Position numbers and translations under genes: made by a program. A stretch of 64,000 nucleotides of DNA from Dermanyssus gallinae (taxonomy: Eukaryota > Arthropoda > Arachnida > Mesostigmata > Dermanyssidae), in assembly GCA_003439945.1 (NCBI GenBank), contig QVRM01005948.1, positions 124,001-188,000 of the forward strand, written 5' to 3'. This document shows, one piece after another, positions 43,949 through 53,900 of this stretch. Within the stretch, counting starts at the first letter, position 1; each line of letters begins with the position of its first letter. A model generated the notes under the pieces. The model saw only the letters and a program-made list of their open reading frames with translations, was not told where the DNA came from and ran no database searches.

Positions 43949-45055
43949 TTATTGGTTGGCAAGGGTTTGTCCGTCCGTGTCTTGAAACCGAGCGGCTCCT
44001 CGAGCACCCTGTTCCGTCCATCCCTCTAAGTTTGTCCTGCTCCGGCGAGCGTCCTTCCTTGAAGCTTTTTTCTGCTCCGCAGTCAGTTGCTCTCCTTTTC
44101 CTGCTTGTGAAGAGATTTGCTGGTCGGTCTCTGTCTCCTGAGCGGCCGACTCAGTTTTGCCACCTCTATTAGCTTGTGCTGCCTGCTTGGCCGCATGTAT
44201 TGCTTGTTTCCGTTCCGTCAGAATTCGGAGGTAGCTGGGGCATGCAGTAGATCTGGCGCGGTGACCTACATTTCCACAAACGTAACACTTGGGGGCTTCG
44301 GCCTCGCAGTTTCGGGCGACGTGTCCGGCGTCGCCGCACCTGTAGCATATCTGGCTTTCGGCTTTATTGTTCCTGCATTCCCTGGTTGTGTGCCCTATGC
44401 CGTGGCAGTTATGGCAAGTTGGCAGGGTAATCCATTCCTCAGGCCTGCTATTGAAGCCACCTAACTTGAAAGTTTTCTTCGCCAGGAGCTTGCGCGCATC
44501 CTGCTTTGGCAACGTTACTAGACATTGCCAGCTGCCCTTCTTGTTAGGTCGCGGAGCCTCTGTGCGCATATGAGTCGATTCGTGAAGATTCAGGGTCTTC
44601 CGGATCTCTCTCCTAATGGCCTCCGCGCTTATGAAGGGGTTAACATCGCGGAGGACAACCGTCATAGTAGGGCCAGTGACCACTCTGGTATCAACCTCAC
44701 CCCCGGTACCTTGGCGTAGTACAGCAGCAAAGGTGGCGGAGCTGCCAGCCTTTTCCTCCGCTATCTTGAGGATAAGGTCTCCGGTACGAGTGGTTCTAAC
44801 GGGGCCAATTCGCACACCATTTTTAGGCTTTCCGACAAGCGGACGGATCTTGTCAAGCATCTCACTTGCCGAGGTTCCTTCTTTCGCCCGGATTCTCACT
44901 GACATCATTTCAGTCTGCGCGTTCCGTGGGCCGGTAGTACCTACGTCTGGCTTGGGCCTTCGCTGTCCCTCGATTGTGATGTCTGCCGAGCAGCCTACCT
45001 GCCTTTTTACGGACATTAAGACACCCGTGGTAGATGTTGGTGCGAATTGACGCAC
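43949..45055 (-). CDS. R1-like ORF1 (gag-like nucleic-acid-binding protein)
   Basis: A 368-codon frame, open from a stop near 45095. The first codon at 45055 is GTG; the first ATG is at about 45016 (MSVKRQVG). The N-terminal half is polar. Residues about 130-210 form an RRM-like esterase-free middle segment (TMTVVLRDVNPFISAEAIRREI ... CLVTLPKQDARKLL). Three zinc knuckles follow: C214-C217-H222-C227, C237-C240-H245-C250 and C257-C260-H265-C272, the last with wider spacing as in other R1-clade gags. A Lys/Gln/Ala-rich tail completes the protein. It would coat element RNA. It ends with TAA, and two bases later comes the ORF2 ATG (TAAAAATG). The frame is shorter than typical R1-clade ORF1, so the element may be 5'-truncated. 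Confidence 0.9.
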   Translation of the reverse strand: MRQFAPTSTTGVLMSVKRQVGCSADITIEGQRRPKPDVGTTGPRNAQTEMMSVRIRAKEGTSASEMLDKIRPLVGKPKNGVRIGPVRTTRTGDLILKIAEEKAGSSATFAAVLRQGTGGEVDTRVVTGPTMTVVLRDVNPFISAEAIRREIRKTLNLHESTHMRTEAPRPNKKGSWQCLVTLPKQDARKLLAKKTFKLGGFNSRPEEWITLPTCHNCHGIGHTTRECRNNKAESQICYRCGDAGHVARNCEAEAPKCYVCGNVGHRARSTACPSYLRILTERKQAIHAAKQAAQANRGGKTESAAQETETDQQISSQAGKGEQLTAEQKKASRKDARRSRTNLEGWTEQGARGAARFQDTDGQTLANQ

Positions 45056-45125
45056 CGTAGTGTAATGTTCTAATAGACAAAGACTGCAGCATAACTAGTT
45101 AGCTATGCACCACAAAGACTGGTGC

Positions 45126-45146
45126 TCGGACATAAAATATGTCCGA
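45126..45146. repeat. Short perfect hairpin next to the R1-like element
   Basis: TCGGACATA (45126-45134) and TATGTCCGA (45138-45146) pair around an AAA loop, about 30 bp outside the 5' edge of the element. Could belong to the element's 5' untranslated region. Confidence 0.8.
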
Positions 45147-47379
45147 CAATTTGTACATGTTGTAGCCGAAACGCTTTTGGCCACCAAACAGTCCATATTT
45201 AAATTCTCTCGATTTTTCTGTGTGGGGCCTATTGGAGCGAGGCTCTAACAAGTCTCCACGCCCTAAAACTTGATCACTACGCACTGCCAATTGGTCAGCA
45301 TTTGCAGCCGAACGCAACGAGTTCTAGGTGCTCTAATAGCAAAGATATGACTATGACTATTTTACTAGAGGTCACAGTTTATCGGTATCTAAGTGCAGCA
45401 TCAATAATATTTACACTGCGTGGGCTAGATGGACTTCACTACGACTTGCACCTGATATTGTCGGTGTATGCGGTCTATGGTGAACGGAAAGGCACTCCCT
45501 ATACGGTAAGCAAAGTTCTCAAATAGTCACCACAAAGTCTGTACCACCATTGCTCCTTGTCGGTTAAACTTTGTTAATAGATAGTCAGATATGCTGCGTT
45601 TTGCGTCCATTTGGAAGGCAGGGCGCTGAAGTAGTTGCAGTAGTACGTGTTTTAAGACAGTGACATAGCGTAGTGACAGTGCTCAAGCAGCAATGGTTGT
45701 AGAAGTCAATAATTCAGCAGGGTCTAATCATTCGTAAAGAGTATCATACTAACTCACCTTAGTAACCAGGCACCAGGCACATTACGGAGAAGAGCCTTAG
45801 CCGTGAGAAGATAAGCACCTTCGACGACAGGTGAGTAAGGGCTACCGGACTGGACTGCGGTTTAGTTTTAGCTACCAGCCTATAGTTTCCCAACATACGC
45901 TTGTTGGCGGGATAGGATTTATTTACAGGAGACTAATATACAGATGTATGTTGCTACAGTCTGCTTGTTGCGTTCCGAATCAGCTTGCCATTAGCTGTGG
46001 CAAACAAGCACAAACGTACCTATACCGGAACGGCTGCAGAGCTGCAGCCAACGATCGGGGTGCTTCACTTCACAATTCAAATCGGATACTTACCTTCACG
46101 CAGGGCAATGACGGTAATGTCAACACGATTGTATAGCCGCACGGCGGCTTGTTGCTGGCATTGTTCGTCGCCAGTGCAGTGGCCTGTTTTCAAGAGTACG
46201 GCAGACAGATGTAGTGTAATATCCTAATGTGGTTTGCGGAAGATCTTAACGGAGAAACCCTGCAGACCGTTGAACGTGGTCGGCTGTGCGCTTCTCTAAG
46301 GCGAATTAATGGCTGCCCGCCGGTCAAGGATGTTTCCCGTGGGATCGTAGCTGGCCGCTCTCCAAATAACCCCATGAACCTCATTGACTCGTTATCACCG
46401 CGATCTAAGTCGTTCTTAGTATATCTCTTTCTTTAGAAGGTGGTGCATCGTAGGTCGTCCTGGTAGGTACTCTAGCCTAACGAAGTAGAACTTCGTCTAT
46501 TTGTTTTCATCATTGTTGCTAGTAAGGTAATCATAAAAGGCTGTTTGCAACGTCTGTGCAAGCCAATCACATATCGTTACGATTAGTCCGTCGTGACTGA
46601 CTACGTCTGTGTGACCTGTTGAACCTAGCTATTACCGGTTAGCTACCTCTAGGTATTATGTGTTATGCGCTAAGTCTGATTTTGATTTATAAGTAGTTAG
46701 ATTTTAGATACACATTTAACGAACACGCCAGATGTTATTGAGATCTGATTTTTGTCTTTACTTTCGACTTCGATCTAGAAGCATTGTTATACAACATTTA
46801 ATCATGTGTCACTACTATTTATGAAGTAAAGTAAGATCTTGTAAAGCGTTACCTTCTCGCACGCAACTATGACTGTAACATAAACTACGTTCCTTCGCAA
46901 GATCCATATCGTAGTCGGAAAGTGTTGGTTCTAAGAGAAACAGTCCACGCCGAAAGAGAATTGCTCGCAAACACGTGAAAAATGAATTAACATGAAGAGG
47001 AGTAGATAAACTAATAATCTAAAATGCAATTATTTGATGCTTGTACAAACAAAAATGGCGTCTATTAAGCCGATTCACTCTTTGAAATAATTACATTATT
47101 AGCGCGCACCAATCACATATTATAGACTACACTAGGGCCGGCAATACAGGCTACGTTCAACTATCGTCAAGCGTATTCACGAAAACAAGTGTAACAGTAT
47201 TTCGGTTAGGAACGGACGGCACGAATGGTAACCGCGAGCGTTTGCCCTCTCGGACAGGACTCCCGGGATGGCAGAAAACGAAATTGAAAGTGTGCGTTAA
47301 GGGGAAATTTTTCAAGACGATAGCGCGAGATCAGAGCGCTGTTAAGCTCACCCAAGGTAGTCCTTCAACTCAATTTAGA
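45147..47379. other. Long unassigned stretch
   Basis: About 2.2 kb. Frames at 45302-45526, 45831-46227 and 46227-46436 show no domain I recognise. No RNA gene seen. Confidence 0.4.
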
Positions 47380-47660
47380 TTTGCCTAGGGAATGTATCGA
47401 GCAGCCCGCCTTGATGACATCTATGTCGTTAATAATGCTTGCTGCCGTACTGACTGTCGATGTCGTTATCTTCGGGTCGATGATTTCCACTTGCCTAAGG
47501 AAGGCCGGTCGGCGGCGTATCCTTGGCCTGACTCCAACTCCAAGGAGTCAGCCCACGTATCGTAAAGCTCCAACAGCGACCTTGTCCAACGTATCGATCG
47601 ACACTTGATCTTCGGTTGTTGACCACTTACGGGCACACTTGACAATCTAGACATTGTTGC
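47380..47660 (-). pseudogene. Possible LINE endonuclease scrap
   Basis: The minus strand reads RWTRSLLELYDTWADSLELE, then FLRQVEIIDPKITTSTVSTAASIINDIDVIKAG and SIHSLGKSKLS across two frames. The order resembles the RG-LLE-L ... SIIDITL ... DW-V ... SDH course of LINE endonucleases. Catalytic residues are not clear, so the assignment is tentative. Confidence 0.35.
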
Positions 47661-48104
47661 AAACTACACGTGACGCCCGATCATAGTAGGCAAGACCAAT
47701 TTAGCGTCATACCATCATAGACATCACTCCCAACAAACGGGAGTTGTTCGGGAACGGCTAATGTCGCCATCGCAATAAAACCGTAAATAACGTCACTATT
47801 CATCATCGTGAGTGATGCAGTTGATTAGCCGAACCTCCTTTTGAGACTGTCGGGATACGAACGAAACGTGCACTGTTTTTGTAGCTCGCTTTCGTTTCAT
47901 TCTCTCCTGTATCTTTGCGCTGGCGAAGCTATTTTCTTAGAATTTTCGGAGATAAAATAAGTGCGTCGCCTAAAGTATGCAAATTCTGCATATGCTTCAA
48001 AACTAAAGCTATATTACTTAGCTAATTTCTCAGATACGTACGCCGTGGTGTAATAGTTAACTAATATTGCTTCCCGCCGGTGTGCTTCGGACGGCATGCA
48101 CACT
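47661..48104. other. Non-coding stretch, nothing recognised
   Basis: No supported feature. Confidence 0.4.
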
Positions 48105-49508
48105 TCGAAATGTGTTGATAGATTCGGTGGACAGTGACATATTGGGCCTGCCGCAGCAGATTGTCATGACCAAGCTCTCTTAAAGCTCCGGCCAGACGTG
48201 CTGCTAGGGGCAATGAGAAGTTCCCAGGTGCTCTGGAGGATATTGCGGAGGTAACACTAGAAGAGATCAAACGGGCTGGAAAACAGCTGGCGCCTGTAAA
48301 GGCCTCTGGCTCCGACGGCGAACCTCCTGATGTGGCCAAGCCTTTTGTTAAGCTTGTGACCGAAGCTCTACCAGAGTTTGATGAACGGACTGCTTAGAAA
48401 GGGGGGGGGGGTTATCTAGGCTATGGAATAAAGGCCTTGTACTGATTCCTAAACCCGGAAGCAAAACAGGCCTCTCGGCCCATTGGCCCTTCTGCCTTTT
48501 CGACACCTTGCGGAAGATCCTGGAAATCGTTTTAGCCAATAGGTTAAAAGTGGAATTTGAAACCAAAGTGCTCTATCAGACGTCTAGTATGGAAAGTTTC
48601 CAGAACGGAAAGTCTACTATTAGAGCCCTCGATACGTCCTGGAACGAGCAGGCCGTGAGACTGCAAATACCACCAAAACGAGGGAATTCGTGCTTCTAAT
48701 CCTCTTGGATGTTAAAAATGCTTTCAATACGATGAACTAAAAAAAATAAGACACGCGCTGAAGAGAAGGGCAGTACCTACGTACCTCTGCCGAATGATTG
48801 CATCCTACATAGATAAACGAAGTCTGGTTGCAGAGGGGCAAGACTACAGGTCACTGCCGCGGTCCTACAGGGTTCGATTTTAAGACCCGTCCTCTGGAGC
48901 TTGGCCTACGACGGGGTGCTGGACATCAACCGCTACCTAGAAGAGGCCTATGCAGATGACTTGGCCCTGAAGGTCACGGCGCGGACCAAAGCGGCACTAC
49001 AGGAGACGGCCAACGAAGCTTTATCGATGGTAACGGAGTGGATGGACCGCAGTCTGACGCTTGCACCGCATAAGACCGGGGCGCTGTATCTGACGGGCCA
49101 GAGGACGACAAAGGGGGTCCGCTCTATGGTGGCGGCTCACTCAATAGAAATTAGGAAAGAAGCAAAGTACCTGGGGGTGACTTTTCACACAAAGGTTACC
49201 GGAGCGGCACATGTAAAAAATGCCGCGGCAAAGACCCAGCAGACCGCCTTAAACCTGGCACGGATTATTCCAAGGATCGAGGGTGTATCAGGGGAGAACC
49301 GACGGCTACTAGCTTCGGTTGCCGAATCATCGGCTCTCTACGCGGCGTCCGTCTGGCCCGACATGGCACTATGGACGGCGTCTCTTTTGGAAGCAAGGTG
49401 CACGGGCTCCACGGCCGTGAGGGGCCGCCCCATCAAGGAGGTGGTTAGTTATATGATTACCTTGACGAAAGTGTGGAAGGAGGCAGCGGACCTGTTCGAC
49501 ACAATTTG
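48105..49508 (+). pseudogene. Decayed R1-clade reverse transcriptase
   Basis: The plus strand carries an older R1-like ORF2. VDSDILGLPQQIVMTKL (about 48130-48180) and EVTLEEIKRAGKQLAPVKASGSDG (about 48246-48318) are the region just before RT. GLVLIPKPGSKTGL and LRKILEIVLANRLK (to about 48550) follow, and then LLILLDVKNAFNT (motif A, about 48697-48735) and PRPVLWSLAYDGVL. The segment from 48901 to 49508 is continuously open: EEAYADDLALKV with YADD at 48949-48960, LAPHKTGALYLTGQ, AKYLGVTF, and ENRRLLASVAESSALYAASVWPD. Frameshifts and stops occur before 48900. It belongs to the same clade as the element at 40.6-45.1 kb but is clearly diverged from it. Confidence 0.82.
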
Positions 49509-50995
49509 ATACTCAAAACGGCCAAGCAATCCGCTAGGCGGAAGAGATTTACGCGACAGCCTCGGGACAGTGGTCGGGACAATAAGGCGGAAAGTAGGAG
49601 GGAAAGTGCAGCCAGGCCCTTAAGCTCTTGACGCATCCCTTCAGAACGGTTTATATTTGGCATAAGTCCCTTATCTAGATACATGCAGATATGCAGAAAG
49701 ATAGACGAAAACAAAGCTAAATTAAGGAGAAATGGCAGGGACACCTGCCCCATGACTTCGAAGGAAAGCCAAGTATTACCGAACCTGAGAGGGTGAGGAG
49801 GTCTCCGAGTTTAGTAGGCTTGTAAGCCCCACACTAGTTACGTAGGCTGCTAGTGACACACGTGCATCCTGAATTTCGGAAACATTCCAGATAAAAAGAT
49901 AAAACTAGTCAACAAGCTAGCTATTAGGTTACCACGATACGCGAAAGTTCAAGCAGTTCACAAAAGCTTCTTCGGATTGCCAGCAATGCTTATGCGAGGC
50001 TGGCAGAGACCCAACCGGCATTTTGTGGCCTTCATTTCATGTGCTCCACTATATACTCAGCCATAAAAGAGAGTTCTACGATCCTGCCGTCGGCTGTATG
50101 TGCCGTTTTGCGACCAGTCGTGCCCTATCTACCATTTTAATACCTGTAAGCACTTAGTTCGATGCTATTTTATTATGTGATTATTACTATGATATATATA
50201 TATATATCGTTACTTTCAGGGTTTCGCATTATTTTCAAGTTGTTTACTATAAGCGTTACCTTGTAGTCTATCTTGTTAGAGACAAGGTTTGCTGATACAC
50301 CAGTGTGGCAAAGGATATATATATATATATATATATATATAGTGCAACAAATACATAACGATAAGTGTGCAGCCACAAACCCAATCAATCGCAGTTTGTT
50401 TCGCATTCTTAAGCGCAGTTTTGTATGATCCAATGATGTCACATGAACTTATGAATTGTGTGGTAGTACCAACCGCACTGGTGACAATATTTTTCTACGA
50501 TTCAGATAGACGCAAAAATTACTAGACACAAATACTATCAAATATACTGCCACATTCAAACTATGGTCTGCCAAATGATACCGTACTTGGTAATATTACC
50601 TCGATCTTTAAAAACAAATACCTCAGATTTTAATTGAATAAGCAAAGCATCTAGTATAAACTATAACAAGTCAACCAAACAAACATTATGGAGATACGTT
50701 TAAAATCATTTTAGCTAAAATCTAATTAGAAAGAGGGGTAGCCCGTTAACTTGGCGCTTTGCCTTTCAAAACCAAGTAAGTTATTCTTCTCTGCTATGTC
50801 GTCGGAACCGTCTTCTACTAATGCTAATTATTATCGCAGCCTTTTTCCTGCAGGGCGAAGGCTGAATAGCCCGACCAAATGTCTCCTACTGCCTCACCTC
50901 CATACGCTTCAGTTAGGACGCTACCTCTCGGTTGAGATGGCGTTATGACGATCTACTGAACTGGAGCAGTCCGTACACTATGGTATGCTGGCCGG
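49509..50995. other. Unassigned stretch
   Basis: The first 250 bases may be the diverged C-terminal part of the preceding RT (polar, Arg/Lys-rich plus-strand reading). Short (TA)n runs lie at 50193-50208 and 50315-50341. No other feature. Confidence 0.35.
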
Positions 50996-51519
50996 TTGGT
51001 TACCTATGCCCATCTCGGAGACGCAGAGTGTGTGACTAGGTCCACGAGACACGTATTGAGTAGGTGCATCGCAGCTCTGCGTGACACTGCGCCAACTATC
51101 ACCACCCTGCCCCTGCAACCGTGCGATACGTGCCACATAAGGCTCATAAGGCCAACCCCATACGCCAGTTGTATCTGTGAAATGAGGCGACACCGGTGTC
51201 ACCTCGAACTCACTTTGAATGCTACCCAGTTGGCCAGCCGCAAGCCAGCGAGTGGGGGTGAACCCACAGCAAGGTTTGGCGGTGAGCACGATGTCTTCTC
51301 ATTTAATGTTCGTCTCCTGGGGGTTTCACTTCTGGGAGAGATTCACGGCCGCCATAAAGCGCCGAGGACACCGAGAACGACGGTGTCAAAGAAACGCGGC
51401 CGAGAGCGTAACGACGCAGCGTTACTCAGAATGGGTTTGTCGTGTCTAGTTTTATACTTGAACAAAATGCGTACACGCACGCATGTACAGCGTACGTGTG
51501 TATTGTTAGTGTTGTCAAT
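50996..51519 (+). other. Unassigned plus-strand open frame
   Basis: A frame beginning at 50996 stays open for 211 codons to 51631, which includes sequence antisense to an RT scrap at its end. The product has a Cys/His-containing stretch (CDTCHIRLI ... CICEMRRHRCH) but no known domain. Because the last part overlaps the RT remnant on the opposite strand, I doubt that it is a gene. Confidence 0.15.
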
Positions 51520-51830
51520 TATCTACGGGTATAAACATTTAGACATCATCAGCATACATAAACGACTTGAGGTTCTACATGATTCTATGAGTTGGTATAC
51601 AGTATATACAATACAACAATATATACAATAAAAATCCGAGAATAGTGCCCTGCAAACAGCCCGAGGTGACCTGAGCCGTAGATGACAGACAGTCGTTTAC
51701 TCTGACCCTAAAGAGTCTATCATTTAAGAACGTCTTAATCCTTTTACCTACTAGACTACCCAATCAAACTGCGAAAAAATATTGAGTAGCTTACAACGTG
51801 TGGTACTCTCCAAAGCAGATTTAGAATTGA
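51520..51830 (-). pseudogene. LINE reverse transcriptase scrap (motifs B and C)
   Basis: On the minus strand: KRIKTFLNDRLFRVRVNDCLSS, then AQVTSGCLQGTILGFLLYILL (motif B, usual SGVPQGTVLGPLLF), then after a stop NLKSFMYADDV with YADD at 51545-51556. This pattern is of the CR1/Jockey type and differs from the R1-like elements. Everything else of the element is lost. Confidence 0.65.
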
Positions 51831-51904
51831 AATACACGCAGCTAAACCTAAGCTCGCGACTAGCGATCAGTCGAGCACAGCAATTTGATATATATATATA
51901 TATA

Positions 51905-52065
51905 TATGTAAGTAAAACAAAGGCAATTATATTTATGCGTGAAAAAATAGTGGAAAGTGGCAAACTTCGTTTGGATTCATCTCACACTTCTCCTACCTGG
52001 GAGTCATGTTTTCGTCGAAGTTATCGTGTTACAGACAGAAATGTAATGTCAGTATGTCCCCGAGC
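51905..52065 (+). pseudogene. LINE reverse transcriptase scrap (after motif C), plus strand
   Basis: SKTKAIIFMREKI (51911-51949) and, in a shifted frame, FGFISHFSYLGVMFSSKLS (about 51969-52026) match the RT region following the YADD motif (VSKTK-IIF ... F-YLGV). It is in opposite orientation to the neighbouring scrap at 51520-51830, with a (TA)n run (51889-51907) right before it. Confidence 0.6.
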
Positions 52066-53544
52066 TAAGGGCATTCAATTGACTTTGAGTCGTCGAGACA
52101 AAGGAAAACCTGAAGAGCGATGCTCCGTCGTAGAGGTTTTCTCCACATGTTTACGGATGAGTTGTCTATCAAACCCTACAGAAGCATCAAACAGTCTAAA
52201 TTAAGTTGCAACTCTACTGACGTCCGCTAAGTCACCTAGAGTTTTTCATCTAAGCCGCCGACTAAACTCCACTTGAGAGTGTTTGAGTATGTTAGGTAGT
52301 GCGGAAAACCTCATTTTTGGTCCTGATTTGAATAGCAACATGTAGCATATTTTCGCTGTTGCGCTGCCATTATTAGAATGAGTTTTGAGTGATTTTTTCT
52401 GAACAAAGTTGCTTTGTTGCTCTCGTCATTGCCGCCGTTTTTGCATGTATGCGCAGAGAGCAAAAATGCACATTTCTATAGGGCTCTGACTAGTTTAGTT
52501 AGTACTCTGCCTTAACTAGCTGAGCCCGATTTGACTTTTATCATTATTACATTTATCTAGCGTTTACACGGAAACGCGTCTCTTCGGTAACCAGCTTTTC
52601 CCCGTAGACTGTATTGTGCCACATACCAGAGCTTAGTGTTATGCAACACAGCCCTGTGACCTATCGAACGTTGCTTCGTTTATACGTACTGGCTGTCTGT
52701 GTATTAAAGACACATTTAGGATATATAAAACACACATGTGATAAGGCAGTGATGGCACTCTTAGAAAGTGCTCAGCGTACTATATTGTTAGAGAACCAGA
52801 ATTTAGCAGTGGGCCAGTTTTTAAATTTCAATTTGCATACAGTGGAGCTGTAGTTTCTCTTAATGCCATCAAAAATAGAATAGTTTAGAGAAATTCTTAG
52901 ACTGTTCAGGTCAGTGTAAATATGAAATCGATATTTTCCTAAGGAACCATATTCTAGGGAAATTTACTCCTCAGCCCTGGGCAGCTGAACGGAAAGCCGT
53001 ACCAGAATATGTGACTTTGCGACCAAACCATAGTTATGAACGCTCTGAGGCGGCTCTCTCCAAACAGAGGTTTTTAGTTTTTTTTTAAGCGAACTACTAC
53101 GTTGCCTATCTAGAAAGAGCCATGCCATCCTTTGTCTAGCAGAGGCCTGCGTGCCGATGCCATGCCTGTAACCTTTCGCGTTCCGACTAGCGCATTGCCA
53201 GCAACATGACAACATTATACGTCCAAACAGCTATGAACCCCACTTTATAGGCCAACGCAACGAACTGAGCTGTCGCAGTAGTCCAGACGTCAAAACAATG
53301 AACAACGTGTGAATAGGAAAACTTCTAAAAAAGCTAGCTAGTTTAGCAGGCATTCTTTCGAGCAACGGAAGACAAAAGTGGGTAACATAACAAAGTTTCT
53401 AAAAGGTGAGTTCTTTCTGGGGATGTAAGGCGGGTTCTGGTTCCTATCAATGTTCCTGGTATGTAAAAGGGTATCTAAAAACCAGGTTGCAGATCATTGA
53501 AAACAACTATATGTTTAGTATTACTAGTTCTGTCGACTAGTGGC
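52066..53544. other. Non-coding stretch, nothing recognised
   Basis: About 1.5 kb. Short frames at 52614-52853 and 52964-53215 have no domain. Confidence 0.4.
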
Positions 53545-53900
53545 GGCGACTAGTGGTCTAGGAGACTAGTGCGCTAATCATGATTGCCATCTACCGGGGT
53601 GTCGCCGGTTTGATCCCTGTTGTTGATCGAATTTTCTTTGAGCGATGCTTATTGAGAATGATGATAAACTATATACTATATACTATAGATAAACTAGATA
53701 ATAAACCACACCGCTGAGGGCCAGCGGCCATGCTGCCACAAAGACTGTTAAGGAAATTCTAGATATCTCAACGTGTCCGGCCCTCTGTGCATTGAAGAGA
53801 TACCACACGGTGAGTTACAAGCCCGTAGGGGACGGAAGATGGTCTAAAATTTAAAAAAAAAAGCTCCTTAAAAATGTTTTTTAATTCTAGTTCTGTCGAT
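53545..53900 (+). repeat. SINE-like family A, tRNA-like part and 3' tail
   Basis: A-box TGGTCTAGGAG (53554-53564) and B-box GGTTTGATCCC (53607-53617) are 53 bp apart, normal for a tRNA-type promoter. The following GATCGAATTTTCTTTGAGCG matches 37531 onward. After an expansion (CTATATACTATATACTATAG, about 53670-53690) come CCAGCGGCCATGCTGCC and the tail CAACGTGTCCGGCC ... TAGGGGACGG ... TCTAAAATTT(A)n GCTCCTTA, also present at 35950-36090. The tail includes a short A-run but no clean poly(A) end. Confidence 0.7.

Larger units (their letters stand above)
40640..45095 (-). mobile_element. Nearly complete R1-clade non-LTR retrotransposon
   Basis: This element has the full R1-type order on the minus strand: ORF1 (gag with three zinc knuckles), ORF2 with an EEP endonuclease, a reverse transcriptase and a C-terminal Cys/His motif, and a 3' untranslated segment. 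The 3' segment contains TTTAGTGGGTA (about 40724-40735) and GTCGAGTCCCACAC (about 40676-40690). R1 clade is inferred from ORF1 knuckle spacing, the endonuclease start VIQVNCNRSRLAHDML, and the WNLAYDGVL signature after RT motif B. It carries two in-frame stops and two frameshifts, so it is a relatively young inactive copy. Clear target-site duplication or poly(A) is not visible; boundaries are approximate. Confidence 0.9.

Noticed and set aside
50996..51631. 211-codon plus-strand gene
   Set aside because: Its last part is antisense to a recognisable RT remnant and no domain is seen in the rest.
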